From: JANXQG01 sp963719885
Lineage (GTDB): Bacteria; Planctomycetota; Planctomycetia; Pirellulales; Thermoguttaceae
NCBI GenBank assembly: GCA_963719885.1
Contig: CAVRDP010000035.1
Coordinates: 124,001 to 188,000, forward strand
Reading direction: 5' to 3'
Length of the DNA: 64,000 bases
A program made the position numbers and the translations under genes. Under the pieces are notes generated by a model. That model was not told the origin of the DNA, did not search any database, and worked only from the letters and a program-made list of their open reading frames with translations. Each line of letters opens with the position of its first letter. The first letter of the stretch is position 1. Of this stretch, positions 7,856 through 16,880 are shown piece after piece.

Positions 7856-9023
7856 ATGTGGATCCCGCGATTGATCGAGCCGATTCTTCAGCAGCGTATG
7901 CGGACGCGTCCGGTCGTGGTGCTCACGGGGGCACGGCAGACGGGAAAGACCGCGCTGGTTCGCCGTCTCTTTCCGCAGCATGCCTACGTGAGCTTGGATC
8001 TGCCCAGCGAGGCGGAGCAGGCGGAACGCGAGCCGGGGCGATTTATCGAGCGTCATCCGCCGCCCTTGATTGTCGACGAGGTTCAGTATGCCCCCCAACT
8101 TTTTCGGCACCTGAAGCGCGCAGTCGATGGCGGCGGGCCGCGTTTGGCCAGTTCCTTCTGACCGGCTCGCAACCCTTCGCGGTCATGGCGGGGGTGACGG
8201 AATCGCTGGCCGGGCGCGCCAGCGTGCTGCAACTCGCCACCCTGAGTTATGCCGAGGTCCTCCGGGCGTTGCCGCAGACGTTGGTCGAAGACATGATCGT
8301 TCGCGGCGGTTTCCCCGAGCTTTACGAGAACCCCGAGCTGGATGCACACGGGTTCTACCAGTCCTACGTGGCCACGTATCTCGAACGGGACCTGCGCACA
8401 GTTGCAAGTGGGGAGTCTTCGCGATTTCGAGCGATTCTTGCGCGGCGGCCCTCCGCACGGCCGGGCTGCTCAACCGGGCCGAAGTGGCGCGCGATGTGGG
8501 AATCAGTCCGTCGACGGCCGGCCAGTGGCTCTCGGTTCTGGAGCGCTCTGGAATCGTGACCCTGCTGGAGCCATGGTTCTCCAATCGTACGAAGTCGCTG
8601 GTCAAGACCCCCAAACTCCATTTTCGGGACACCGGCCTGTGCGCCTTTCTGATGGGGATCGTCAGCCGGGGCGATCTGCTGGACTCGCCGCTTGCCGGCG
8701 GGCTTTGGGAATCGATGGTTTGCGGGGAACTCCAGCGGTTGATCGACAGCGGCGCTGCGCCTTGGCAGCTCGCTTTCTGGCGGGACCGCACCAAGGAGGC
8801 CGATTTCCTCTTGCACCGCGCCGGCCACCTTCGTCTGGCCGACGCCAAGTGGAACGAGCATCCCGAGGGACCGGGCAAGTTGGCCTTGGTGCGTCGAGAG
8901 TTGGACCCGTCCCCGCCCTGCGCCATCGTCTGCCGCGCGGCAAACCGCTACCCGATCGCAGCGTCGATCGAGGCGCTCCCGCTGGCCGACCTCCCCGCTT
9001 TCCTCGAAGATCCGTTCCCGTGA
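7856..9023 (+). pseudogene. AAA ATPase with DUF4143 domain, three frameshifts
   Basis: Reading across three frames gives a complete protein of about 390 residues. It starts MWIPRLIEPILQQRMRTRPV with Walker A GARQTGKT, continues with Walker B PPLIVDEVQYAP and sensor LLTGSQPF, then the DUF4143 part (ATYLERDLRTV, EVARDVGISPSTAGQWLSVL, VKTPKLHFRDTGLCAFL, FWRDRTKEADFLL). These are predicted STAND-like ATPases of unknown role, often accessory. Frame changes fall near 8145, 8410 and 8450. Each surrounding block is well conserved, so indel errors are as likely as decay. The start is fixed by the promoter immediately upstream. Confidence 0.75.
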
Positions 9024-9025
9024 AT

Positions 9026-9320
9026 TGCGCCATCATACCAATCCTGGCACCACTCCCACACGTTGCCGTGCATATCATACAGCCCCCAGGCGTTCGGCTT
9101 CTTCATGCCGACAGGATGCGTCTTGCGGCGCGAGTTCGTGTTGAACCATGCCACGTCAACCAATCCCGCCTCGTCGTCGCCCGAATACCAGCGGGTCGTC
9201 GTTCCCGCACGGCACGCATATTCTCACTGGGCCTCCGTCGGCAATCCGTACCGTCGCTTGGCCGCCTTTTCCCCAGGCAACTCCGACAGCCTGCGGCAGA
9301 ATTCCAAAGCCAGATTGCTG
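9026..9320 (-). pseudogene. formylglycine-generating-enzyme (SUMF1) domain remnant
   Basis: Reads LALEFCRRLSELPGEKAAKR, then YGLPTEAQ, a TGA at 9224-9226 where family members have TGG (Trp), then EYACRAGTTTRWYSGDDEAG, VDVAWFNTNSRRKTHPVG and NAWGLYDMHGNVWEWCQDWY. This is the central FGE-sulfatase domain of proteins that oxidise a cysteine or simply share the fold. Both ends are missing: one edge meets the stop of the J-like gene and the other the DUF4143 gene. The W-to-stop change plus truncation make it a true relic. Confidence 0.7.
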
Positions 9321-10175
9321 TTACGGCCTACACTCCTTACACGGCTTCTTCCCGGCCTGAATCGCTTCTTCCCGACTGGCGTAATGGACGAGGTTCTTCT
9401 CCAAAATCTTCGCCGCTGACTTGCAGTCGGGCCGGTGGAAGACATGTGACCCGGACGATGCCACGAATCCACCAACGATGGGTGCAGGAGCGGCGCGGTG
9501 GGAGGTGCCGGCGCCGGTCTTCGACGCCGGAGGCGGTTCATGTTTTCCGGGGGTGGAGATCGGGTCCTTCGTTTGCCCCGGTTCGACGGGCCTCTTCGTC
9601 CCCTCGTCCTTGGCAACGGGCACTGGTTCCTTTTCCAAATCGCCCTCTCTGCGCCCGGGAATGACGGCCCAAACAAGCACGGCCAGCAGCACGGTAGATA
9701 TTCCCGCTCCGCCAAGAATCAGCCATCGTTTGGCGTTGACCGCCAACGCGGCTTTTTTCCGGACTTTGACGCGGCCCATCGCGGGTTCACGTTGAGTGGT
9801 TGCCGTGCGCCCTTCGGACGTGAGGAAGTCGAGACCATGGCTTTCCGATGGCCGCTCTTGTGCCGGCGAGGCAACGCGTTGGGGCTCATCAGCCACGAAC
9901 CGGCTGCGCAAACGCGCGTCATATTGGGCCTTCTTGGCCGGGTCAAGCAGACACGCCTTGGCGACCCCCAACTCATTGAGGATCTTTTGGGAAAGCTCGC
10001 TGTTTTGTCCCAACTGATAGCTGCGCACATGGGCCATCTGCCGTGCGGCCGCATCGCGGATTACCTCGGGGTCATTCTCGAACTGCTCGACGCCCAGCAA
10101 CCGATAGTGGTCCGGCGGCCGGTGCTTCGGCGAAATGCCCAGCCAGCGGTGGTACGGATCGAATGTTTGCGGCAT
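9321..10175 (-). CDS. membrane protein: J-like N-terminus, TM, Ada-like zinc-binding C-terminus
   Basis: 284 residues from the ATG at 10175. Residues 4-90 form the planctomycete J-like domain (FDPYHRWLGISPKHRPPDHY, RLLGVEQFENDPEVI, ILNELGVAKACLLDPAKKAQYD). The HPD motif of true J-domains is absent (HVRSYQ in its place). One transmembrane helix lies near 151-173 (WLILGGAGISTVLLAVLVWA). A Pro/Lys-rich linker leads to residues 242-284, FHRPDCKSAAKI then EEAIQAGKKPCKECRP. This last part resembles the metal-binding module of Ada, here with three Cys plus a His. It lies just after a duplicated Hsp70 tail, implying work with an Hsp70. The longer frame from 10442 only runs through that tail. Confidence 0.65.
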   Translation of the reverse strand: MPQTFDPYHRWLGISPKHRPPDHYRLLGVEQFENDPEVIRDAAARQMAHVRSYQLGQNSELSQKILNELGVAKACLLDPAKKAQYDARLRSRFVADEPQRVASPAQERPSESHGLDFLTSEGRTATTQREPAMGRVKVRKKAALAVNAKRWLILGGAGISTVLLAVLVWAVIPGRREGDLEKEPVPVAKDEGTKRPVEPGQTKDPISTPGKHEPPPASKTGAGTSHRAAPAPIVGGFVASSGSHVFHRPDCKSAAKILEKNLVHYASREEAIQAGKKPCKECRP

Positions 10176-10197
10176 GGCTGTCTCGAGAGTCCTCAGG

Positions 10198-10536
10198 CTA
10201 TTATTGCCCCGGCCGTTCCCGCAATTGGCGGATCTCCTGGACGTCGCGTTCCAGGTGTGGAGGGCAGAATCCGGCGTGGAAACATTCTCGCCCCAAGACC
10301 AATTGCGCGAACTCGGCGCGGACCTGTTTCTGCCTCTGCTCGGTCTGGGCCTGGGCCAGTTGCGCGTCGAGTCGAACAATGTCGGCACGGCTGACGGCCG
10401 CCGTGCGGGCGCGTTGGGACTCGGCACAGTTGGCCCGGGCACGAGCAGACTCGTTGCTTGCCGCGAGGGCCGTTGCCTGGCTCCGCGCCAAGGCCGCGGG
10501 GAGCTTCAACCTGGCGGCAACCTCGCCCACTTTCGG
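10198..10536 (-). pseudogene. duplicated Hsp70 C-terminal tail
   Basis: About 110 codons (GEVAARLKLPAALARSQATA, ADIVRLDAQLAQAQTEQRQK, GRECFHAGFCPP, IRQLRERPGQ stop) nearly identical to the last part of the Hsp70 at 12223-14260, offset by about 2022 bp. The copy begins mid-gene and has no start of its own. The break lies beside the low-complexity 'CCTCACCCCCTGCCCCTCTC' stretch. Together with the following J-like gene it records a segmental duplication of Hsp70 tail plus J-like gene. Confidence 0.75.
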
Positions 10537-10703
10537 GAGAGGGGCAGGGGGTGAGGGGAGATTGGACGCGCGGTGCCTCTACGCCGCCGCAGGTTGACTG
10601 CTCAGCTGTGTTGACGGTCCCTTGTGGCAGTCCATCCGGCACGCGCGGACTTCCCGCCATGACGATCGTCGCGTCCTCCATGCCCCATTCCCTGCTGTTC
10701 ATA
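10537..10703. other. short non-coding spacer
   Basis: Contains a C/T-rich motif (minus strand CCTCACCCCCTGCCCCTCTC), a sequence type common as a dispersed repeat in many genomes. No gene or promoter is recognised. Confidence 0.4.
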
Positions 10704-12197
10704 TTACCCGTCATTCCTATGTTCGGTGGCCGGCACCGTTTTTTCCGTTTTAATCCGATGAGCCGTAAAACTATGACTAGGATCAGTTAACGTCTCCCCA
10801 CCCTCCTCTAGGACCAAGTCCTGTCTTCCATGGGCAGTGCCACTAGGACCGTTCCAAAAAATGTAATATTTACCCTCATGGATCTTTTTCCAATAACCAA
10901 CATTACCCCTCCACCCTTTCACACGACCATTATTAGAAAATTCAACAATCTGTTCACGTGGGTTCCAAGTCCATTTTCCTACTATCGTAATCGTTGCAGA
11001 TACAGGACCGGTTGCGTTTTCTCCGCCCGGGAGTTGGATCTTCTTTCCAGTCCAAATTTCGTTCACATTTCGCGTCCAATTCCAGGGCAGACTTGCGTTT
11101 TCGGGTGCCGCAAAATCCCTAGCCGATAGGGTAGTTCCGTTCAAGGACATCACCGCCCTACTAACACCCCATTTGGGCCATTGGATCTGGTATCTCTGTG
11201 TCTTCTTCTCTACGCATACCCATTTGCCTACCGTAGTAGGATCGAAAGTTGTTGTACAGGATCCATCATCCCGAAACTCAACAACTTCTCCGGTATTCTT
11301 CCATGTCCATTTTCCTAGGATTGCGGGCTCTCCCTTCCCGAGTTTTTGCTCTTCAGCACAGGTAATCTCCTGTAGCCTCTTCTCCGCCTTATCCTTTGCC
11401 AGTCCCGCCAGCCCCGGCAATGCTTGCTTATACTCCCCCGAGGCCGATTCTACCCTCGTCGCAGGCTTGGTTTCCGTTGGTGGGGCAAATTTCGGCGCAG
11501 CCGGACCCTTGTCTTGCGGCAGCGACATTGTGGGCTTCGCGAGTGACTTCTTCCCCGAATTCAACGCCGATCCTTGGGAAGCCGAGTCGGTGGCCCCGTT
11601 CGCCGGGACGGCGGATTTGCCTTGACGATGAACGGTCGCCTGTTCTCGCGGCCCTTTCCGGCCAACGTCTTCCGTATTCCCCCGTATCCAAAGGAATGCG
11701 CCCGCTGCCGCGAGCAAGCCGGCTATGCTCGCAACAACGATCCCAAGGGCGGAAGGACCTTTGCGGAGGCGAGGGCCTTTGGGCACAGGACGTGCCGATT
11801 GACGAGTAATCAACCCAAGCTCGGACGCGGCTGACGCAACCGGAATGGTCTTCCCCGTCTTCGCGCGGATGCCGGATTCCGGTGGTGGTTCTCCGGAGAT
11901 GGCTGCCTCGACCGGGTCAAGGTTGGCTTTCAAAGCCGCGTCATACGCAGCCTTCTCTTGCAGATCGAGCAAACAAGCCTTGGCAGCGCCCAACTCATTG
12001 AGAATCTTCTGCGAGACGGCAGAGTTCGGCCCCAACTGATAGGTCCGCACGTGGGCCATCCGCTGTTCGACCGCATCGCGGATCACTTCGGGTTCGCTCT
12101 CGAATTGCTCAATTCCGAGCAACCGATAGTGGTCCGGTGGCTGGTGCTTCGGCGGAATCCCGAGCCATCGATGATAAGGGTCGAACTTTTCCAACAT
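10704..12197 (-). CDS. membrane protein: J-like N-terminus, TM, two lipocalin-like repeats
   Basis: 497 residues from the ATG at 12197. Residues 4-90 are the J-like domain (FDPYHRWLGIPPKHQPPDHY, RLLGIEQFESEPEVI), again without HPD (HVRTYQ). A transmembrane helix is at about 149-171 (SALGIVVASIAGLLAAAGAF). A long polar linker leads to two related beta-rich units: ILGKWTWKNTGEVVEFRDDG near residue 300 and IVGKWTWNPREQIVEFSNNG near residue 420. They look like lipocalin-type or DUF repeats and have no catalytic motif. The gene lies 25 bases after the Hsp70 stop and is presumably in its operon. The first 90 residues are closely related to the gene at 9321, while the rest is different. Confidence 0.65.
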   Translation of the reverse strand: MLEKFDPYHRWLGIPPKHQPPDHYRLLGIEQFESEPEVIRDAVEQRMAHVRTYQLGPNSAVSQKILNELGAAKACLLDLQEKAAYDAALKANLDPVEAAISGEPPPESGIRAKTGKTIPVASAASELGLITRQSARPVPKGPRLRKGPSALGIVVASIAGLLAAAGAFLWIRGNTEDVGRKGPREQATVHRQGKSAVPANGATDSASQGSALNSGKKSLAKPTMSLPQDKGPAAPKFAPPTETKPATRVESASGEYKQALPGLAGLAKDKAEKRLQEITCAEEQKLGKGEPAILGKWTWKNTGEVVEFRDDGSCTTTFDPTTVGKWVCVEKKTQRYQIQWPKWGVSRAVMSLNGTTLSARDFAAPENASLPWNWTRNVNEIWTGKKIQLPGGENATGPVSATITIVGKWTWNPREQIVEFSNNGRVKGWRGNVGYWKKIHEGKYYIFWNGPSGTAHGRQDLVLEEGGETLTDPSHSFTAHRIKTEKTVPATEHRNDG

Positions 12198-12222
12198 GGC
12201 TGCCTCGGTAATCCGCAGACTA

Positions 12223-14260
12223 TTATTGCCCCGGCCGTTCCCGCAATTGGCGGATCTCCTGGACGTTGCGTTCCAGGCGTGGAGGGCAGAATCCGGCGTG
12301 GAAACATTCTCGCCCCAAGACCAATTGCGCGAACTCGGCGCGGACCTGTTTCTGCGTCTGCTCGGTCTGGGCCTGGACCAGTTGCGCGTCGAGTCGAACG
12401 ATGTCAGCCCGGCTAACGGCCGCCTTGAGGGCACGCTCGGTCGCGGCACAGTTGGCCCGGGCACGAGCGAACTCGTTGCTTGCCGCGAGGGCCGTCGCCT
12501 GGCTCTGCGCCAAGGCCGCGGGAAGCTTCAACCTGGCGGCAACCTCGCCCACCTTCGTGTACAGGGCGTCGAGCCGCTTCATGACGCTGGTCCGATCGTT
12601 GAGATCGACTTCGACCTCTGGGCCGGCGGCCGCGGCGAAGGTCTTCTCACTTGGGCTTGGGGCCACGGCTTGACCCAAGAGCCGCTTGCGCCACGTCTCC
12701 AAGTCGCCCAGATCGCGGGCGCCGTGACGCTTGATTTCGACCTGCGTGGAAAGACGGGCGCTTGGGATCCGGGCGGATACGGCGAGCAGCCCATTGGTCG
12801 CATACCGGTACTCGACTTCAATGGGAGTGCCTTGCGGCAGTCCGGCAGGCAGGTCACGGACCACGCACTCACCGAGGGCAATACAAGCGTCGGGGCGATG
12901 ACTCTCCCCTTCGACGACGGCCACGCGCAACGTTGCGCTGATCGGGCTTGGCCGTCTTGAAGGAGCGGACCACCCGGCAGGGCAAAGGCGTATCCTTGGG
13001 GATGAGGATCACATTGAGCTTCTCCCGCGTCTTGGGATCCGTGCCCACCACGCCCAGGCTGTGCGAGTTGACGTTCACCAGTTCGCAGGCCGGCTTCTCC
13101 GCGGAGGATTGGCCCATCAACATGCCCGCATAAAGCGCCGCCCCGTGCGCCACCGCCTCGTCGGGCGACTGCGAGCAGTCGGGCGCCTTGCCCGAAATCT
13201 GGGCAAGCACGTTCCGCACCATGGGAATCCGGCTCGAACCGCCGATCAACAGGACGCGGTCGATCTGCGACCATTCCAGTCCGGTTTTCCGCACGACGAG
13301 CGAGGCCGTGGTTTCCGTGCGTTCCACCAGATCGCGAATCATCTCTTCGAACTCGGTGCGGGTGACCTCGATCCGCATGCGGATCCCGGCATGGAAGCAG
13401 ACCACGGTTGCCTTGGTTCGTTCCGAAAGGGCCTGCTTGGCCTCCTGGGCTTCGATCCAGAGTTGGGCTGCGTCTTGGGGATCGCTGCGGGGGTCGACGC
13501 CCTGGGCCGCGCGGAACTTTTCCGCCAGGTGTTCGACCAGCCGCTGGTCGAAATCCTTGCCACCGAGGCGCACGTCGCCGTCGGTAGCCAGGGCACGAAA
13601 TCGCGTCCCTTCGATCTCCAGAATGGTAACGTCAAAGGTCCCTCCCCCCAGGTCGTAGACCATGATTCGCTGTCGGCCGGCCGCCGACCCCGACCATGGG
13701 TACATGGTGCCCGCCAGGGTGCCCGCCGGCCTCGAGAGATCGAGGAATCCCTGATTGTAACCGAAGGCCACGGCCGCCGCCGTCGGCTCGTTGATGATGT
13801 CGAGGACTTCCAGGCCGGCCAACCGCCCGGCCTCTTGCGTCGCCTTGCGGCGGGTCGCATCGAAGAAGGCGGGAACGGTGATGACTACCCGGCTGATCGG
13901 GCCGAGCCGCTGCTCGCCATCCCGCTTGAGCCGATCCAAGACAAAGGCGCTGAGCACCTCGGGTGGGACGTCGTTGCCGCGGATCTTCTGCCGGAAACTT
14001 GCCTCCCCCATGTCGCGTTTGAAACACTCGGCATACAGCTCCGGGCTGAGCGAGGAGCTCCGCACTGCTTCCCGGCCGACGACGATGTCGTCGCCGTCGC
14101 AAAGCACGGCGCTGGGCGTCAGCAGATCGCCCTGACCGTTGAGAACCGTGACGGGACGGCCCGTCGGATCGAGGTAGGCGAGCACGGAATAAGTCGTACC
14201 CAGGTCGATTCCAACAGGAGGCTGTTTTCCGTCAGGCGTGGACGGCTGAGGGGTGTTCAT
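12223..14260 (-). CDS. Hsp70 (DnaK-family) chaperone, one frameshift
   Basis: Nucleotide-binding domain with all signature motifs: GIDLGTTYSVLAYLD near the start, VYDLGGGTFDVTILEIEG (second phosphate motif) and VLLIGGSSRIPMV (adenosine motif). A beta substrate-binding part follows (SLGVVGTDPKTREKLNVILI). Near 12945 the frame shifts and the rest (LRVAVVEGESHRPDACIALG, GTPIEVEYRYATNGLLAVSA) runs on to a stop at 12223. The length is about 679 residues. The C-terminal 120 residues are a coiled-coil-like tail unlike the DnaK lid. Between AVAFGYNQGFLDL and RQRIMVYDLGG sits an insertion encoded by the dispersed hairpin element at 13691. The ATG overlaps the stop of the FHA gene (ATGA). Confidence 0.85.
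13691..13712 (-). repeat. variable-stem hairpin element, copy c (inside Hsp70)
   Basis: Minus strand GGGCACC-ATG-TACC-CAT-GGTCG, coding GTMYPWSG in frame. It lies in a loop just before the second phosphate-binding motif, where other Hsp70s have no extra residues. This suggests an in-frame insertion. Confidence 0.75.
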
Positions 14261-15073
14261 GGTTCATTCTTCGTTGGTTCGTTGTTCTTTCTTTCCAATT
14301 GCTGGTGTGCCTTCGCCAATTTCGCCTTTTGCGCCGCCCGGATCCTCTCGACCTCTTTGATGGTAGCCATTTTGTTGGGGTCCGCGGCATGGACGTTGCT
14401 CTTCCCAGAGTTCAATACCTCTTGCGGTGGGGCAGGCGCAACTGGGGACGGTCTGGCAGTGTAGACCACGACACACACCAGAAGCACAATCATCGCCAAA
14501 CCACCGCCAATCGAGCTTGCCCAGAGAATCGGCCGCATTTTGCCCGTCGACGGGCCGACCGGCTCGGCGGTCTGCGGGACGGACACCTGGGCTGTAGGCG
14601 ACAAAATCGGGGTGGGAGCGGCGCAGGAGCTCGAGCCGGAGTTGGGGCCGCAGTCGGAGTTGGGTCCGGCGTGATGGTCCGCGGCGCCGGCGCAGGGCTG
14701 GCGGATGCCGGGGCCTCAGGCCGCATCACGGCCGGCGGCGAAGTTCGCGTATCGGGTGTCTGCGCCGCGAAACGATGCTGAAACTGAGATCCGGCCCCTC
14801 AGCAGACATTCGCAGCACGTCGCCCGAGCGGATCCGCATCCGCCCGGAAACAACCTCCTGATTGACCAACAACTCGCCCATTCCCGTGCAGGAAACGTAC
14901 CAGCCGTCGTCCATCAGGCGAAACACGGCCGAACGCCCCTTGGCCGGCACGTCCTGCTGAGGATTGAAGCGGATCTCGCAATTCGGTTCGCTCCCAACGC
15001 GAAACTCCGTCGTGTCCAAGACAATCTGCTCGCCAGCACGGGCGCCCGACAAAATGAAGATTTCGACACTCAC
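14257..15073 (-). CDS. FHA-domain protein with proline-rich linker and TM helix, two frameshifts
   Basis: The N-terminal ~105 residues are an FHA phosphothreonine-binding domain (VSVEIFILSGARAGEQIVLD, TTEFRVGSEPNCEIRF, LLVNQEVVSGRMRIRSGDVL). A one-base shift near 14765 leads to a Pro/Ala-rich linker (PEAPASASPAPAPRTI). A second near 14605 leads to the membrane end (MRPILWASSIGGGLAMIVLL then VCVVVYTARPS) and a short charged tail. Each junction makes a sensible protein, so I read it as one gene. Start: GTG at 15073, with AAGGAGG eight bases upstream. The stop overlaps the Hsp70 start by ATGA, so it heads the Hsp70 operon. FHA linked to Hsp70 suggests phosphorylation-dependent recruitment; that is inference. 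Confidence 0.65.
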
Positions 15074-15082
15074 GCGTTTCCC

Positions 15083-15089
15083 CTCCTTA
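15083..15089 (-). promoter_or_regulatory. strong Shine-Dalgarno deciding the FHA start
   Basis: AAGGAGG on the minus strand, nine bases before the GTG at 15071-15073. Longer in-frame ATG starts upstream lack such a site. Confidence 0.6.
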
Positions 15090-15347
15090 TGGACTGGTGG
15101 ATTCCACTCCATGAAGCCCATATTACCGTAACTCGAAGCGAAGCTCAAGATGCCGGCCCGCGGGTTCAGGAGAACTTGGCGCAATTACGGGGGGCCTGCC
15201 AGCCCACACCGCCGTGGGGGTTGCATTTGTTTTTGGAAATGGCTACCCTATGGAGTATTGCCCAAATGTTGTAAGGTGGAACAATTCGATCCCCGTTCCA
15301 CGATCGGTGTCTTGCGAAGCAAAGGCTTTTGAACAAGGAGAGTGCTC

Positions 15348-16838
15348 ATGGCTGTGTTTCCCTGCGTGCCCAGGTGGGTACTGCCCGTTTGGCGTACCGT
15401 AGTTTTCGGCGTAGCGATCAGTGCGGCGTTTGCCGGTTTTACAGCGCCCAGCGCGGCGGTGGTCTTCAGACCCGGCGGATTTGGCGGCGGTTTTCACGGT
15501 GGCGGCTCTCCGGCGCCGATCAGGCCCCCGCAGAGGACTTACGTTCCGCAAAAGCATGCGCCGACATACGGCTCGCCAAAGTCTCCGTCGACGCACGTTG
15601 CGCCAAAGTCTCCGTCGACGCACGTTCCGCCAAAGTCGCCGGCGACGCACGTTCCGCCAAAGTCCCCGTCAGCACACGTTCCGCAAAAGTCCGTGTCGAC
15701 ACACGTTCCGCAAAAGTCCGTGTCGACCGTTCCGCAAACACACACGCACTCGGCTTCCGCAAATACACCCCAGAACTCTCACTCTGGACAGTACCCACCC
15801 AATCGCCGCGCGTCTGCGAGGCACGCGGATTCGGCTTCCAAATACAAGCCGACTCATTCGGCTCATTCGGCCGCGAAGGATGCGAAGAAGTATTCGCACT
15901 CGCGTTCGTCGTACCACGCCGGTCGGCGCCATGCCGGGTTGTACCATCCTGAGTCGTACTATCGTCATGAGTGGCACCATCACCACTGGCACCACTGGCA
16001 TTATCCCTGGTGGGCTTATGCCGACGATTACGGTGATTACGATGATTACTGGTCCTACTACGATTACGCCGAGTATCAACGTCAAGCGATCATCAGCGGC
16101 ATTCGGGCTCAAATCGCCGCGGCCGAAGAGGTGCTCGAGAGCGCCGTGTCGCGCCAGGAAGTGGCGGAGAAAGAGCTCCAGGCCGCCCACGAGCGGATGG
16201 TCAAGGCCCGCGAGGCGATCGACAGCGCCGTCGCCGAACAGGTCGAGAGCAACAAGACCATGCGCGAGATCGAAGACCGCGTGATTGCCGCACAGGGATC
16301 GGGCTCCGTGGTCGTGCAAGCCCAGGCCAGGGTGGATGCGATGCGCGCGGCGCTCGATCAGGAAGTCCATCGCGTCCTCGCGCTGCCGCCGTACGCGGGC
16401 ACGCCGACTGGGGCAGATTACGCCCATGAACTCGCAATGCTGTCACCTGCCCAAAAAGAGGAACTCGGCCGGGACGACCAGTTCATCGAGGCGACAAGGA
16501 AGTTGAAAACGGCGGTGCAAGAGGCGACGCGGGCGCGGCAAGCCTTGTTCGAAAAGGATCCGGAGTGGGTCGCCGCCCGAGACAAAGCGGTAAAAGCCAA
16601 GCAAGACCAAGCGAAAGCCGACCGGGAACTTGGCAAGGTCACGGGCGTTGGCCAGTTGAGCCCCAAAGTCCAGTTGCACGGGGCCCAGGGTTTGGCAGAG
16701 CAGGCCCGGGCGGTGATTGCGGCGGGCCGGGCGGCCCTGCGCAGGCCTAGGCGCAGCCTAGCGCATTCGTTCCCGCGGCGCACGAGGAACGCCCCGCAGC
16801 TAGCTCCTCCAGTTGACCGAAAGTTGACCGAAAGTTGA
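15348..16838 (+). CDS. secreted His-rich coiled-coil protein with 9-residue repeats
   Basis: 496 residues from the ATG at 15348, placed seven bases after AAGGAG. A signal peptide (LPVWRTVVFGVAISAAFAGF) is followed by a Gly-rich part and then six 9-residue repeats of the type KSPSTHVPP. A Ser/His-rich part comes next. A striking aromatic/His segment follows near residue 205-240 (HEWHHHHWHHWHYPWWAYAD then DYGDYDDYWSYYDY). The second half is a long Ala/Glu/Lys coiled coil (AAEEVLESAVSRQEVAEKEL). The clustered His and Asp/Tyr could bind metal. No family is recognised. It is divergent from the FHA/Hsp70 operon and convergent with the TPR gene. The C-terminus runs into an 11-bp tandem repeat. Confidence 0.6.
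   Translation: MAVFPCVPRWVLPVWRTVVFGVAISAAFAGFTAPSAAVVFRPGGFGGGFHGGGSPAPIRPPQRTYVPQKHAPTYGSPKSPSTHVAPKSPSTHVPPKSPATHVPPKSPSAHVPQKSVSTHVPQKSVSTVPQTHTHSASANTPQNSHSGQYPPNRRASARHADSASKYKPTHSAHSAAKDAKKYSHSRSSYHAGRRHAGLYHPESYYRHEWHHHHWHHWHYPWWAYADDYGDYDDYWSYYDYAEYQRQAIISGIRAQIAAAEEVLESAVSRQEVAEKELQAAHERMVKAREAIDSAVAEQVESNKTMREIEDRVIAAQGSGSVVVQAQARVDAMRAALDQEVHRVLALPPYAGTPTGADYAHELAMLSPAQKEELGRDDQFIEATRKLKTAVQEATRARQALFEKDPEWVAARDKAVKAKQDQAKADRELGKVTGVGQLSPKVQLHGAQGLAEQARAVIAAGRAALRRPRRSLAHSFPRRTRNAPQLAPPVDRKLTES
15579..15737 (+). repeat. 27-bp in-frame tandem repeat
   Basis: Six units encoding KSPSTHVAP, KSPSTHVPP, KSPATHVPP, KSPSAHVPQ, KSVSTHVPQ and a shortened KSVSTVPQ. Unit length is 27 bp (24 in the last), so copy number can change without a frameshift. 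Confidence 0.85.
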
Positions 16839-16850
16839 CCGAAAGTTGAC
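16811..16850 (+). repeat. 11-bp tandem repeat over a stop codon
   Basis: AGTTGACCGAA repeated three times exactly plus a partial copy. The unit is not a multiple of three, so it places a TGA in whichever frame enters and closes the reading frame at 16838. Confidence 0.8.
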
Positions 16851-16880
16851 TTGGGGGAGAGCATATTTCTCGCTAGGCGA

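Noticed and set aside
15579..15737. CRISPR array
   Set aside because: The repeats are directly adjacent with no spacers and are translated in frame, so this is a coding minisatellite.
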